From positions 9,767,099 to 9,831,098 of the forward strand of contig OW285193.1 in NCBI GenBank assembly GCA_935421135.1: a stretch of 64,000 bases of DNA, given 5' to 3'. The notes under the pieces are model-generated. The model was given only the letters and a program-made list of their open reading frames with translations. It did not search any database and was not told the origin of the DNA. The DNA comes from Bugulina stolonifera. Its lineage: Eukaryota > Bryozoa > Gymnolaemata > Cheilostomatida > Bugulidae. This document shows, in pieces, positions 22,378 to 34,000 of this stretch; within the stretch, counting starts at the first letter, position 1; the number at the start of each line of letters is the position of its first letter. A program made the position numbers and the translations under genes.

Positions 22378-22915
22378 CTAAAAAGAAAGCTTTGATGCTG
22401 CCTCACAAATTAGTAGAGATATGCTCACTGACAATAATATGACAACTAAAAAGCAAACGCAGATTCAAGGTTACAGTCTTCTGGTCATACTAACTCAAAT
22501 AAAAGGCGTGTTATGGATTATTCTAGTGACGCTGTACAGACACCCAAGTGGTGAGGTCCTTACCAAATCTAGCTGCCCAGTTGTCTGCGGTGCTGTAGTC
22601 TACCATTCCCACTGCTCAAGCATGAAGCATTTTATGACAATATCTCTTCTGTAGCTCACAGTTGTCAACTGAGCCACCGTATTAAAGCAAAAAGTAAAGA
22701 AAAATGATATGGGTCGACTATGAAGTTCCCAAAACTGGGTAGAACTAAAAGTATTATTATTATGAACAATGAAATCAGTGCTTAACAAATTTTTTTGGAT
22801 TCATTCCATCAATTTTATTTACACCAGGTGATGCATTTGAAGTTAATTCTTTTGTTTTGCAAACTTTTCAGCCAGTATTTACCCATTTTTCCTTCATCTG
22901 CTTCAGTTTTCAATC

Positions 22916-24622
22916 TTAAAGTGTTTGAGAACTGAATAAGTGTTATACATCATTGACATGCTCAAAAACAGCATTTTTCAATGAAATTATGGAGTTGTCG
23001 TTCCAAATGAGCCTTTAGTTAAGGAGTTGGGGGTGCCAAGGGTCTCCAAAGGTCTCTAGGGATTTGTTGCCTCTACCACATTTTTAGACCCTAGGTGAAA
23101 ACCAGGCCTGTTATAGAGGCATTACTGTAAGCTGATATTGTTGCGTAAAAACACTATGGGGAAAGGGTTTGACTAATTACTTTAGCCGCCTTAGAATTTC
23201 AATAGTGAGGCATAGCATACTTATGCTGACAAGGCCTACTAACTATACTACAATGTAAAGGTGTAGGTGGTCATCAATCATCACTGTCACAGTGATTTAT
23301 ATGTATGTGCTATGCTCTACATGCCTATTCTAATCACTCTGTGCTTTGAGACTGGCTATTTATTGTTACATGTATTAGTTAGTGACGACTTGGAATTCAT
23401 CAGCCATACAAGATTTGTGTGAGGATGTGAACTTGTTACAAGCAGTCACATGCAAACTTTTATTTCAACCACCACTGTATCCCTTATTGGCACATCACTG
23501 TGGTCTGTGTGTATGATCTTGGTATAGCCAGAGTTTTCCATAGGCATACAAGCCAAAGGAATACAATAGTAATCCATTATATAAATATGGTGACTGGCAG
23601 CTCAAACTACCAGCCTACCATCATGATAACACTAATTCATCAAGTAGGGTATTGACCATAGGGAAGAGGATTTAGACAATTATTATCTAAAACACCCAAG
23701 TCAAACTTGAGTAGGCATCAGTATTAATTCTCTGCATTGGGCAATATGTTTACATTATTTATACAATGTAAAATACGATATATCTGGCTTTCGACCTAGG
23801 GAGAGGGGCATCTGGCATTCTCTACTTGCAACCTTGGCCAGTCCAAAGAACTGGGAAGACTCCATATATATGTATATAAGATGCGACAATATATTGTTCT
23901 GTAAAATAGAATAATTATCGTTTCCTATGACATAAATTCAATGTACATTTACATGTATATGTACATAGAAATATAGACAGTGCCTACATGTGCCACCTGA
24001 TATTGGTAATGGATTATTAGAGTCACAAACGGTGAGCTATGCACATGTAAGACTGCTACAGTAAGCACATTTGTGCATTGTATAAATATGCAACAACAGG
24101 ACACTGTGTAGGGGTAGGTTTTGCCCATAATATTAAGAACTTGCAGTGACTGGAAATGCAGTGATAGTGCATACAGTTGTCATTCTACATGTACATGTAC
24201 TGCATTGTAGTCTGTCTAGTCGCTATACTTCAGCGTAGCATGTAGCAGAGCCATTGAGTATGGCTATGGCATGCAGTAGTAAGAGGAGACAGTGGTAGGG
24301 CATATCATATCTATTCTACTTGGGCTAATTAGTGTTTGTAGCCTATGCTGTATTCAAAGTTCATAGGTCATTCAACATAGGATGACAGAATTTTGATTAA
24401 TGGGTTCATCATCGATTACTGTAATACCCCTATTTTTGCAACAAAGTTTTGAGTTTTTGTTGTGGGCATAACTTCTAGTTACAAAATTAATATATGTATT
24501 ATTTTAGTTTCAACTGTGAAAATGCATTTTACTGGATTGACAACTCCAACATTTGAGCAAATTTGCCTGATTTTTAGCTTTCTGTTGATATACAGCACTT
24601 GTTCAGTTCTCAAACGCTTTAA
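22916..24622. mobile_element. Non-autonomous DNA transposon flanked by TTAA
   Basis: The inner sequence 22920-24618 has terminal inverted repeats AGTGTTTGAGAACTGAATAA (left) and AGCGTTTGAGAACTGAACAA (right, reversed), continuing imperfectly to a shared GGAGTTGTC about 85 bases in. TTAA stands on both sides. The paralogous locus near 13757 lacks the insert, giving an empty site. TTAA duplication is typical of piggyBac-type elements, although the ends do not begin with CCY. A TA duplication of Tc1/mariner type cannot be excluded because the ends are locally symmetrical. No transposase frame is visible. Confidence 0.75.
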
Positions 24623-24768
24623 GCACACGGAAACGGGTATCCTCACACACTTGATCTGTTCACTATCAACCAGTCTTAGTTTTTCGACTATCCCTATTCT
24701 ATTTCATACACACATCTTGTAGAGCAACCAGTGGAAAAGGTCATGTGGATTTCAATACTGTGCTAAAC

Positions 24769-24826
24769 CTCATGGCCTGAACTGCATTCATCTTTTTCCT
24801 TACTTCTGCTGATTTTACTTTTATGT
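24769..24826 (-). CDS. 58-nt exon, right copy of 13904-13961
   Basis: Acceptor ATCTTGTTGCAG, donor GTTTAGC, encoding IKVKSAEVRKKMNAVQAM. Its downstream partner exon is broken by the insertion at 22916-24622 and has lost its acceptor (CCGTG instead of CCAG). Transcripts through this copy would need a new acceptor. Confidence 0.5.
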
Positions 24827-25299
24827 CTGCAACAAGATACAATGTATATCAGAGATTGAATTACAATGTATTTTTAATTTCTAGCTTTTATTCTTCTGGC
24901 AATCCAGACTTTGCAATGTAAGAGAGGAATTCCACAGCCTTTGATCCTCTGTTCTTTACCTTTTATCCTCTTCTGGGTGCAGTTGACTGATTGTTTTGTC
25001 TTAAAAAATTTGAATGGCTTGGAATTCACAATCCCACAAAATTTGTTTTTCACCAAACCAATGCAAGTAGTCGTTTTTTATGAATTAGTAATTATGTAAA
25101 TGTACCTGGATACAACATAGTCATAACAGCCAAAACAAATTTTCCATGTTGCAGGATAATTTTAATATCTATTGTTGAATTTTTACCTGCTAGAAAGTTC
25201 TCTAGTACATGTAGATATTATCTGCTAAGTAACTATTGCAACAGTTTCCTAATATAATATAAAATTGTACTACAGTAATGTCCATCTACTAAATAAAAA

Positions 25300-25470
25300 T
25301 CTAACCACTTTCATGCTGAAAGTAGCATCCGATGCTCACTCACTGTTGCCTTGCAGCATTCACCAGTTACCAGTGAACTTGTAATGTACGTAGAATTTAC
25401 ACTTCATTGGTCTTCTCTTGAATGTTATTGGCCTTTGAAATATACATGAGAGGTTGTGGAGTGGCCACCA
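25300..25470 (-). promoter_or_regulatory. Promoter-like module and first exon, right copy
   Basis: Two inverted CCAAT boxes (ATTGG at 25406-25410 and 25427-25431) and TATATTTCAAAGG, as at 14542-14567. The candidate first exon ends CATGAAAGTG at GTTAG. In the phase required by the next exon it reads CYFQHES, without an ATG in this copy. Confidence 0.42.
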
Positions 25471-25989
25471 AAGTCTTTTTTGTTGAGTGGCAATGATAAC
25501 AAGACAGAATTTTGTTGCACTTTTTTGGTCTATCTGAAGTTGTAGAAGCTAGAGGAACTTAAGCAAGTATCACATGTGTGTTTCAACTGCGCTATCCTAT
25601 TACCTATCATACTGTAGAATTTAGGTGATGCGCTATTTTTGCAATACAAAACCAGTTTTTGGCACCTTATGTGTAAATTATTTTGTAATAAAGTATAAAA
25701 GCACAAACTCATAACTATTGTGTGTACATTCGAATCCTAAACACTACACACCACCACCACACATTCAAGTTTTACTTTAGAATAAGTGTAGCTCTAAATT
25801 CATTTCAACTATCATGGCAATATTATGAAACTATATTGAGTTAAGATGATAGAATGATAGAAACCTTTATAATATTTTATTACATGTTAGTATATTGTTA
25901 CCTTGCAGACTATGTAGATTCAGATGACAGTTACATGTACATGTATTACTAGAAGTGGTATCTTCATTTTGCTTGTCAGCAGTATCACA

Positions 25990-26070
25990 ACTTCACTTGC
26001 CTGTCTTCTCCTGAATACTATTGGTCTTTGAAATATAAACAAGAGTGGCAATTATGACAAGACAGGTTTT
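25990..26070 (-). promoter_or_regulatory. Second CCAAT module, right copy
   Basis: TCTCCTGAATACTATTGGTC followed by TTTGAAATATAAA, matching 15121-15160 and the two proximal modules. It marks the right boundary of the duplicated array; sequence beyond about 26100 shows no further homology to the left side. Confidence 0.35.
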
Positions 26071-26099
26071 TATTGAAATTAATTTTGGTCTACCTAAAT

Positions 26100-27180
26100 T
26101 TATATAAACTAGAGGGTTCATTTATTTGCTAAGGGTTCCTTTTAAAGGTTCCGTCTTTAACAAATTAAGCCACATTGAATGCAATTGAACGAGAAATCAG
26201 TCCTTACAGCTAATGCTGACAGAATTGCATGGAAATTGCAAAAGTAATTATAACAACAGTATAAGAATAAAATAAAGTAAGTGACACATACATGTATAAA
26301 ACAGAATAATAGAGCCTGACAGCCCTTTAGTTACTCTGTTCAATCTTTCAGGGTGTTGTCTACGACTGTAAATGACACTCCGCATGCTGTTGGACACAAA
26401 AAAGTTTGAATAATTTATACCTATAAAAATTCTCTGATTAGATAAACTACTATAAACTAATGATAAGCTACATGTAAATGCTAACTAGTTATGTATAGTA
26501 GACATAAAAGTTGAGACTCGACTGATATTTTAAAGACCATAATTCATAATTTTGTGCCGATAACTTGCTACAGAGTTGTCTGCAACTCTTAGAGAAGAGC
26601 AGATAGAAGTGTTGGATGCTTTGCTTCCTCCTATTCTATGCTAGTCACTCTTAAATTGGTTTTCATAAGGTCATTTTTTTAACATGCTGACTATTACAGC
26701 TAAAACTGATATTCAAATTGGGATGAAAGAGATCCTAGATATTAATTACACGTGAACTCCTCCTCAGATGGCTGATTGCCAACTTCCTTTGTAATAACAA
26801 ACTAACAACAGACATTACACAATTTGTTGTCATGGAGTAGCAATAGCTGTCTATTTAAAACTAGTTAAGTAGCTGTACATCTGACAAGTAATGTCTGAAT
26901 TATTTTGCCTATGGATTGCAAAATTTACCCCAATATTCAAAGATTTCACTCTGCAATCATATTACTATACTCGGAGTATAATATTTATAATAGTTTTTCC
27001 TCAACTTATTATTTTTCTAAAATAATATTAATACAAGTCATATAGCTTCTTCTGAGGTAGTGAAACTAAACAAGTATAAAATAAAGTATGAGGTGGCAGT
27101 TGTTATTTAAGCAGAGCACACATAGAACCATGTGGTGTAGTCACCAAACTAATTTACCATTGGGATCTCTCCAACCTTGC
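26100..27180. other. No gene seen
   Basis: AT-rich non-coding sequence between the exon array and the isolated exon at 27187. I see no convincing exon, RNA gene or repeat here. Confidence 0.5.
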
Positions 27181-27186
27181 TCTTCC

Positions 27187-27306
27187 CTATCTCTCCATTT
27201 TCATATTTGCTACAAGCGTAAATGTACTGATGAGTGTCCATTTTCTCTGTGACAAAATTTTATCCTTTACCTCTGCAAAATCTTTTCCTTCACTAGTTAG
27301 TTTTGC
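27187..27306 (-). CDS. Candidate terminal exon, unknown protein
   Basis: Acceptor GTCTTTCTTTTTAG, then 39 codons to TAG: AKLTSEGKDFAEVKDKILSQ then RKWTLISTFTLVANMKMER. A GTAAAGG after GKDFAE could serve as a donor. The amino-acid mix is protein-like, but upstream exons are not established; an open stretch at 27494-27730 (MGKFTVSVNINSRQILADLT) may belong to the same gene. Confidence 0.4.
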   Translation of the reverse strand, partial: AKLTSEGKDFAEVKDKILSQRKWTLISTFTLVANMKMER

Positions 27307-27888
27307 CTAAAAAGAAAGACTAAACATTGCTGCCTCTGTTACTATATTTGCTTCTTTTCTGCATATCTGGCTTCAAAGCATACATACACATGTAGGCCTT
27401 CTTTTGATGAGTTTCGCCAATATCATTTGACTAACATACATGTACTTCTAAATCTGTGGCACAGCTGTCAAACAATTGCACTTAATGACAAAGTTATAAC
27501 ACTGACAAGTCAGAACATAATGTGCAATATTGCTGCCAATTGCACATACAATGTATATGTAAGTTCATATTATACAATAATTCAATTTCTGCGAACTGGA
27601 TAGCTGGCTGCGTACAACTTTCAGTCAAATCAGCAAGAATTTGTCTGGAATTTATGTTGACTGATACTGTAAATTTTCCCATCATAAAACAACTAAAACT
27701 TTGTTGAGAGTTTTTGAAGACACTTTTCATCTTCCTGCTTTCATAACTGATACCTATAAATTCTGTAGGTACTTATGTGTAGTAATTATACTGTTCCTTC
27801 ATGAAAATTTCTTCTAGGCATGTATTTCTAGCTCAGTTCCTGGGCCATCAAGTGCTTTGAGTTGATCTCTTGGTGATGGCTGTAATTA

Positions 27889-28131
27889 TTAGCAGAGACA
27901 TGCTTTTTTAATCTCCTCCATTTCTCTAGGATGTGTGAAGTCAAGCACAACAATAGGATCATTATAGAAAATATTATGGTTTACAATATTAGGCCTAGTT
28001 ATAATTGGAAGCCTCATGCATGTATGAATTAAAGTACAACAATGGGCAGAAGCGGGCAACAACAATTCAAAAGACCATTGTCTAAGTTTGTCACAGTTTT
28101 GTGTTTCAGCGCTCATATACATGTACAGAGA
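27889..28131 (-). CDS. Small open frame, unknown
   Basis: Up to 80 codons from an ATG, with a natural-looking second half: MRLPIITRPNIVNHNIFYND then PIVVLDFTHPREMEEIKKAC and LC before TAA. No domain recognised, and no clear splice sites. It may be a chance frame. Confidence 0.25.
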   Translation of the reverse strand, partial: SLYMYMSAETQNCDKLRQWSFELLLPASAHCCTLIHTCMRLPIITRPNIVNHNIFYNDPIVVLDFTHPREMEEIKKACLC

Positions 28132-28139
28132 TTTCACTT

Positions 28140-29270
28140 AAACTTTTGCATGTGCTGATATGTATCCATGCCTACTGTGTGGTTAACTTGTATGTACCTG
28201 TATTGTACTTTGTTCCAGCTTTCTGCTTTTCTATTTTGTAATTTTAGATATTGAACCAAAATTGAGAACGATCTACAGTAGTCTGACTTACTCAGGATCC
28301 GAGTTCATCTCCACTTAGTCTGATGGTAGTCTCCTTTAGTCACTCTCTTTCCTCTACAACAAGTTAATATCTATGTGACAAGCCAAATACTATTCAGTTA
28401 CATTTGGTGTCAAATTAAACATTAATGTAACTCTTCTATTTTGCGGTAATTGTCTGCATGCTTAGTAAGCTTTTACCGTATCATTGCTCTGATATAATAT
28501 TTTTATTCAGTTCTCAGGCTACACTGGGTAGAGCATATACTGTACAAGTACATTGATTAAACTGTGATTTATTTGTAAAATTTAAGCCTAATTATGGCTC
28601 CAATAAAAGTAATCTTGTCAAGCCTGGCACCAAAAACCGTTGTATTGCATTTACATTACCCCGTAATACATAGAATTCTATTAGAGAGATGAGCACACTC
28701 ATGCTAAAAGTAAAATCACCGAACTAAAAGTTTTTCATGTGGTACTGTTAGTTTGTTCAATTACATGTAGTTCTCAGGCTAGCATTATATTTGGGAAGAA
28801 ATACATTTTCATGATTTGTATATTACATGGCATTGTTCATGCATGCAGCATAGTAACTGTTACGGATATAAAGCGTTTGTCTGTCTACGCCAGTAGCTTG
28901 AATAACTTGTAGAATTCTGATGTGGAAGGAGATAATTGTTACGTGAAGCTGTAATACACACAGCAATAAATACAGTCATGTAGAAGTTAACACACTAGAC
29001 TGAGAAAATAGCAAGCACCACAGAAGTTCATATTTAACTAAATACCTGCAAATCTCCCTGTTAGAAGCAGGGCTAGCCAATGGAAATTTATATGCCAAGA
29101 GTTATGGCCCAACAGAGTTGATCTAAAAGTTGAACAATTCTATTAGAAATACATGGTACCATAGGGAAAATTATATTATTCACTCAGGAGTTGTCCACTT
29201 AGCGGTCCAAGAAAATTTTCTTAAGAAAAGGAAGACAACTCTATAATAGGATAACTTAAAGAGTCTATAC
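28140..29270. other. No gene seen
   Basis: AT-rich sequence; the only structure noted is the hairpin-like GTTGTCC...GACAAC repeat near 29190-29240. Confidence 0.5.
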
Positions 29271-29275
29271 TCTGA

Positions 29276-29566
29276 TCACCAACTCACATTCTGGCACTGC
29301 ATCAGTGCTAGTTTGATTCTCTTACCTAACTGTTTAACAACCTTCAATTTTATCAAATAATGTGCTTGACAACACAACTTTTGCTCATGGATGTTTACGC
29401 AGCCTGATTTTCTTGACTCCATAATGGCAGTATAATTATGTACATACATGTATGTGTAAGTTATAAAAAAAAACATTACATCAGGTATTTGGGATCCTAA
29501 GTTCTCGTTGCCTTTTTTCAATCCTGAACAGGTGACTTCCAACCAAACCCAATGGGCACGCATCAT
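29276..29566 (-). CDS. Open frame of 96 codons, unknown
   Basis: Starts at a true ATG (29566). It has a protein-like N-terminus (WLEVTCSGLKKGNENLGSQI), a Tyr/Met-rich low-complexity middle and a basic C-terminus (KLKVVKQLGKRIKLALMQCQ). The middle contains AT-rich repeat-like DNA, and CCTGAT|GTAATG could be a donor before it. Real coding may be limited to one end. Confidence 0.25.
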   Translation of the reverse strand: MMRAHWVWLEVTCSGLKKGNENLGSQIPDVMFFFITYTYMYVHNYTAIMESRKSGCVNIHEQKLCCQAHYLIKLKVVKQLGKRIKLALMQCQNVSW

Positions 29567-29627
29567 TGCGTTGAGCTTACAGTGAGACTATTCGTTAGTC
29601 TCTGACCAGTTCTCTAGTAATTAAAAG

Positions 29628-30041
29628 TTGTGTTCTCGTGTTGACTACCTAATTGGAAGTTATGTTCTCTCTGGCAGTACACGTAAAGATCACTTAGCAT
29701 GGGTAGACTGGAATTCAACAATAAAACTGCTAAATTTATGTGTTGAAATTTTAGTCTTAGGGTTTTCAGTTATTGGACACATAACCCAGCTGTTGCCTAG
29801 CATCATAGGCACAAAACATGAAGAAAACCCCTCACAGACGGTCAGTCAATTTTTTCTCATGCTGGAATTGCATAAATTCTCACAGCTAGAAATAGAAGTT
29901 TCAATAAATGTACAACATCCGAAAGTGTCCATTGTCCTCTGGTCTCCAATTTATCACCAGGCAATTCTCACACATACTAATACTCTTATAGAAGTAACTG
30001 GTAGAGAAGACAGAAAGAGGACAACTCTCCTGAATCATTAG
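29628..30041 (+). other. Long open frame without ATG
   Basis: 137 codons open from a TTG, which is long for DNA this AT-rich. The first ATG lies far inside (MLELHKFSQLEIEVSINVQH). Its 3' end overlaps the recurrent motif AGAGGACAACT that belongs to small palindromic repeats. No family recognised; a chance frame or an old mobile-element fragment is as likely as a gene. Confidence 0.2.
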
Positions 30042-30337
30042 TCACTAGTAAAGAGAAGGCGTATTTTACTTTACTGCATGCACAATAATTTTGGATATAA
30101 AAGGCAAAGAGAGGATGACTTCTAATCGGCCTACATAGATCATTACACTACTGGTATTATGCAAATTGATGCCCTAGATACTGCTTGAGTATTTTAAGGG
30201 TAAGTATGGCCGCATACAGCAATATTGAACTGAATCCTGGTACATGTACTTCTAGGTACAATACAGTCCTTATTACTTACTCTTTACTGCTTACAATAGA
30301 TTTACATGACAAGATGTAAGTATGATTAGTGACTTAC

Positions 30338-30424
30338 CTGTGTATACTTATCTGTGGCTGACTGTTTGTGGTTATAAGTGGAAACTTGTGAAGAACTTCA
30401 GCCTCATATTTTCTGAGAGACATT
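30338..30424 (-). CDS. Internal exon, unknown protein
   Basis: 87-nt exon with acceptor CAGACATGATCAG and donor GTAAGTCAC. One frame is open: MSLRKYEAEVLHKFPLITTN then SQPQISIH, entered with one base. A candidate upstream exon near 30688-30735 (donor GACGAG|GTAAGG) joins in frame and supplies an ATG: MTVRLQTR before MSLRKYE. Good splice sites and composition, but no known family. Confidence 0.45.
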
Positions 30425-31720
30425 CTGATCATGTCTGACCATGCAGTAGGTTTCTACAATAAACGACTATGTACATTGCACATGCAATCACACCACTCTC
30501 CTATATGAATAAAGAATAAATAATATATTGTCGCAGTTTTTTAACAAGTTGATTATGGTGGAAGACTGACAGTATACACATACCAGTAGAAGTGAACTTC
30601 AGGCCAAGTGGCTTGTACAATAATATTACATTCAATTAAACATGTAGGCGGAACAACTGTACTACCTATTAACTGAACTGTATTGCACTTCCTTACCTCG
30701 TCTGCAACCTTACAGTCATGTAGTTGGGAAAGCTTTAGACACACATATGCTATTTATGAGCTTCAAACAATTCCTCTGTCTCGACATCTTCTACTCACCA
30801 GAACTAGGAGTCCGGTGCACCACCAGCTTTACCGGAACATCTCAACTACAACAACAAATTGATACAACTATTATTCGTGCAACAAAAATATCATGAGCTT
30901 ATTTAATTTACTTATTACATAAAATATGTCTTTAGTATTAGGTCGTAAATTAGGGTGTGTTAAAGCAAGACACTCACAATCCAAATAGCAAATTAGTTCT
31001 ATTAATTTAACATAATTGCAGTAAGATCCTTTGATTGATAGACATGTACTTGATATTTATAGAGGCATAAATTTGCACTAAATACATAATAAGAAACTTT
31101 TAATATGTTAAAATGTAGCAAGTAATTGGCGAATCTTTACTAAGAGGGAGTTGTCTTCTCTTTCTTTTGTAAGTTGTCCACTCTTGTCTCACATCCACAC
31201 CACAACATAATATAGACGCTTATTTGGACGCATTTAGAAACAGTTAATACCCGATCTATGTGGAGAATTTTATCATTTCACTCAAAATAAGAACTCGAGC
31301 CTCGGAAAAGCCCACAATATACCCCATGAGAAAGGTAGTTGTTTCATGACAATGTTCTTGTGTTACAAAACTGCAAGGGAATCACTGTGCATCATGTTTT
31401 GTAAATCTCTGGAATGTTCTGAACATCCTATACAAAGAGGTTCGAGAGCAATATTTATCTACCTCAAGCAGGACAGGATGTTCCTATTGTTTTGAAATCG
31501 GAATCAGTCTTCACTGATGATATTTTACAGAGTTAATTTTTCATTTTTAGTTTGATGTGAATCTCCTGGTAACTTTCGATTATGAACATGCACCTGTGGC
31601 TTTTGGTTTTAAAACTTGCTTATAATACAATTCAGCTGCTAGTTTCTTCTTACAAAATTTACATGCTGAATAGCCTAGATTTTAATATATGCATGTATTA
31701 AGGAAAACGAATCTACTTAC

Positions 31721-31777
31721 CACAGTGGTGGTCGTGCAGTCATGTATATTGTTAGCTGTTGAAAATTCGACAGGTTT
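31721..31777 (-). CDS. 57-nt internal exon, KPVEFSTANNIHDCTTTTV
   Basis: Acceptor CAAGTCTTACAG and donor GTAAGTAG bound exactly 19 codons in phase 0. It sits ~1.3 kb upstream of 30338-30424 on the same strand and could belong to the same gene, although the phases do not join directly. Confidence 0.38.
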
Positions 31778-32349
31778 CTGTAAGACTTGTTGACCTTGTG
31801 ATGTTCGACCATGAATAGGTCAGTCCAACAGTGAGACTCAGCACACTATTATGAATAGCCTACCTGCCCAGTAAATAAACAATATCTAAATGAAGGAGCT
31901 ACGCCAGTGAGTTTAGCCAAGATTCTTCAGCTGCAGTTTGATAGGCATTTAAACACAATCTATGATTTGTGCTTCTGTTTGCTCTGTCACGTGAAGAACA
32001 ATCAAATTTTTCATACTCTGTTCCCTACATAAGATCACAAAAGTAAACTCAGGGTAACTCAACAATGGCCATGTTATTGCAGCATTGTACTAATACTGGA
32101 AAGAGTACTTAATTATTGAACAGGTTTTAGTAAAAAACAGCAAATTTCAAAAAGATCAATAGAATTTTAGAGCAAACTTTTGCAGCATCGCTTGACAATA
32201 TTACCAACACTTAGTGTAGTTCCTAAAGAGTTTAACATTTTTTAACAAAATAAGGATTGCATACAAAATTTGAGAAATATTGATGAAATTTCATTTGATG
32301 CGAGTTATTTTACCTGAGTATCTCGAAGTTAACTATTTGTTAGTAAGGC

Positions 32350-32690
32350 TTAATTCAGACTACCAGATGGTGCGGGCTTCTCTTTAAGCCAACCGAGATC
32401 TTTGGTAATGACTAAAACTTGTGCCGGGCTTGATAGTCTAAGGCCTTGCCGGTTCCTTTGCAAGGTTGTCATTGGCTTAGTCCAGGGGGTGTCAGCTGCG
32501 TGGCAATATCAACCAATGTGGCCCGATCCTTCCCATTGCCAGCACTTGGTAAGCTCCTTTCACAAAGTCTACCACCGATTGGAAGAATATCTTCCCAATA
32601 GCGCGGCCAATTGTTCTATGTCTGGTTACTCTCTCCCTTGAGCTTGGCCTTGAATGGAGGTACCGCTAAGCTCGCCGATGCTGCCAATGC
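32350..32690. other. GC-rich island of unknown origin
   Basis: About 340 bases are clearly GC-richer than the surroundings, with open stretches on both strands. On the minus strand one frame reads NNWPRYWEDILPIGGRLCER then SLPSAGNGKDRATLVDIATQ before a TGA. It could be a fragment of a gene or of a mobile element. I do not recognise it. Confidence 0.4.
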
Positions 32691-33522
32691 AACTTTTGAC
32701 TGTGAATGACACACAACCAACACACCACATGTACTAAAAACTTATAAAATAGAGGCAGAGTAACAATACCATATAGCTGGCATAGTTCTACAACAATCAT
32801 TTATAGCTGAGCGGAGCATCAGGTGTAACATATCTACACATGCAACACTTATGTACACGACTAGAACTGGCCCTGTACTGAGTTTGATGTGTACACAAGC
32901 ACAAGAAGGCTAGATGTTCCAGGCACTTCATTCATCTAAGGAATTAGGCTGAGAGACTCTAGTAGTCCTTGTATCTACATGACTATATCTATCAAAGATG
33001 CAGAGCATACAAAGAACTGCATGTAAAAGTTGCTTGATCACAGCCAAAGTTAGAACTGATTGGCTACCGAAAAGGTGGCACCTACCTCATACACTAATCC
33101 ATCACTGCACAGGATCTAATGGACTTATGGACATCAGCCTAGAGTAGCAATAACCAAGTAGTTAGTTTAGTTACAACACTCCTGGGACCTTACAATAGAC
33201 CTTACAACGGTCACACCAACGCTAGTAAATCACTTCATTCTTGCCGTAGCTTTAGTTTTTGGTTTATACATTGTATATCTTTACACCTTTTTGATCTTAC
33301 AGCTTGAATAAAGTGATGCAGGATTACACTGATCCCAATCCATCTCTATTCACTAACTAACCTCTATGCTGGATGAAATGCTATTAATACATGTATCAAA
33401 ATTAAAGTGGCTCTGAGCTAAATATAGTAAACATGGTAATCTTTCACAGCTCTCACTATTGTGTAATTCCCAACTAATAAATGACAAAACAATGAATTGC
33501 TAGTAGCTAGTAGGCATGTACC

Positions 33523-33711
33523 TTGTTTCCAGGAACTTTAGTACTAAATCTGAGGGAGGAGAGTGTAGGGCCCCCCTCTTTCAACTGTGTAATAAATGGT
33601 TCACACCTCATTTCCGCCACCCGGCACACATACTGCAACTCAAACAAAATTTATTATTTTACTCATGCTAGATTTGCACCAAAAACATCGAAAATCTGGA
33701 ACATTGGGTGA
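33523..33711 (+). CDS. Possible terminal exon before the assembly gap
   Basis: Acceptor CCTTGTTTCCAG, then an open frame reading TLVLNLREESVGPPSFNCVI and ending FAPKTSKIWNIG. No partner exon found, and the gap begins 90 bases further on. Confidence 0.22.
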   Translation: MFPGTLVLNLREESVGPPSFNCVINGSHLISATRHTYCNSNKIYYFTHARFAPKTSKIWNIG

Positions 33712-33800
33712 CCACGATTCTTAGTCTATAAAAATTATTTTTGCCGGTTTCACTTTTTCTACATATTCATCATTAACTACTTTATTTTATGCTAGAATAC

Positions 33801-34000
33801 NNNNNNNNNNNNNNNNNNNNNNNNNNNNNNNNNNNNNNNNNNNNNNNNNNNNNNNNNNNNNNNNNNNNNNNNNNNNNNNNNNNNNNNNNNNNNNNNNNNN
33901 NNNNNNNNNNNNNNNNNNNNNNNNNNNNNNNNNNNNNNNNNNNNNNNNNNNNNNNNNNNNNNNNNNNNNNNNNNNNNNNNNNNNNNNNNNNNNNNNNNNN
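33801..34000. other. Assembly gap, 200 Ns
   Basis: Exactly 200 unresolved bases; the round number suggests a placeholder length. The left flank is single-copy. The right flank leads into the hammerhead-bearing segment, so a repeat may have caused the break. Confidence 0.99.
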
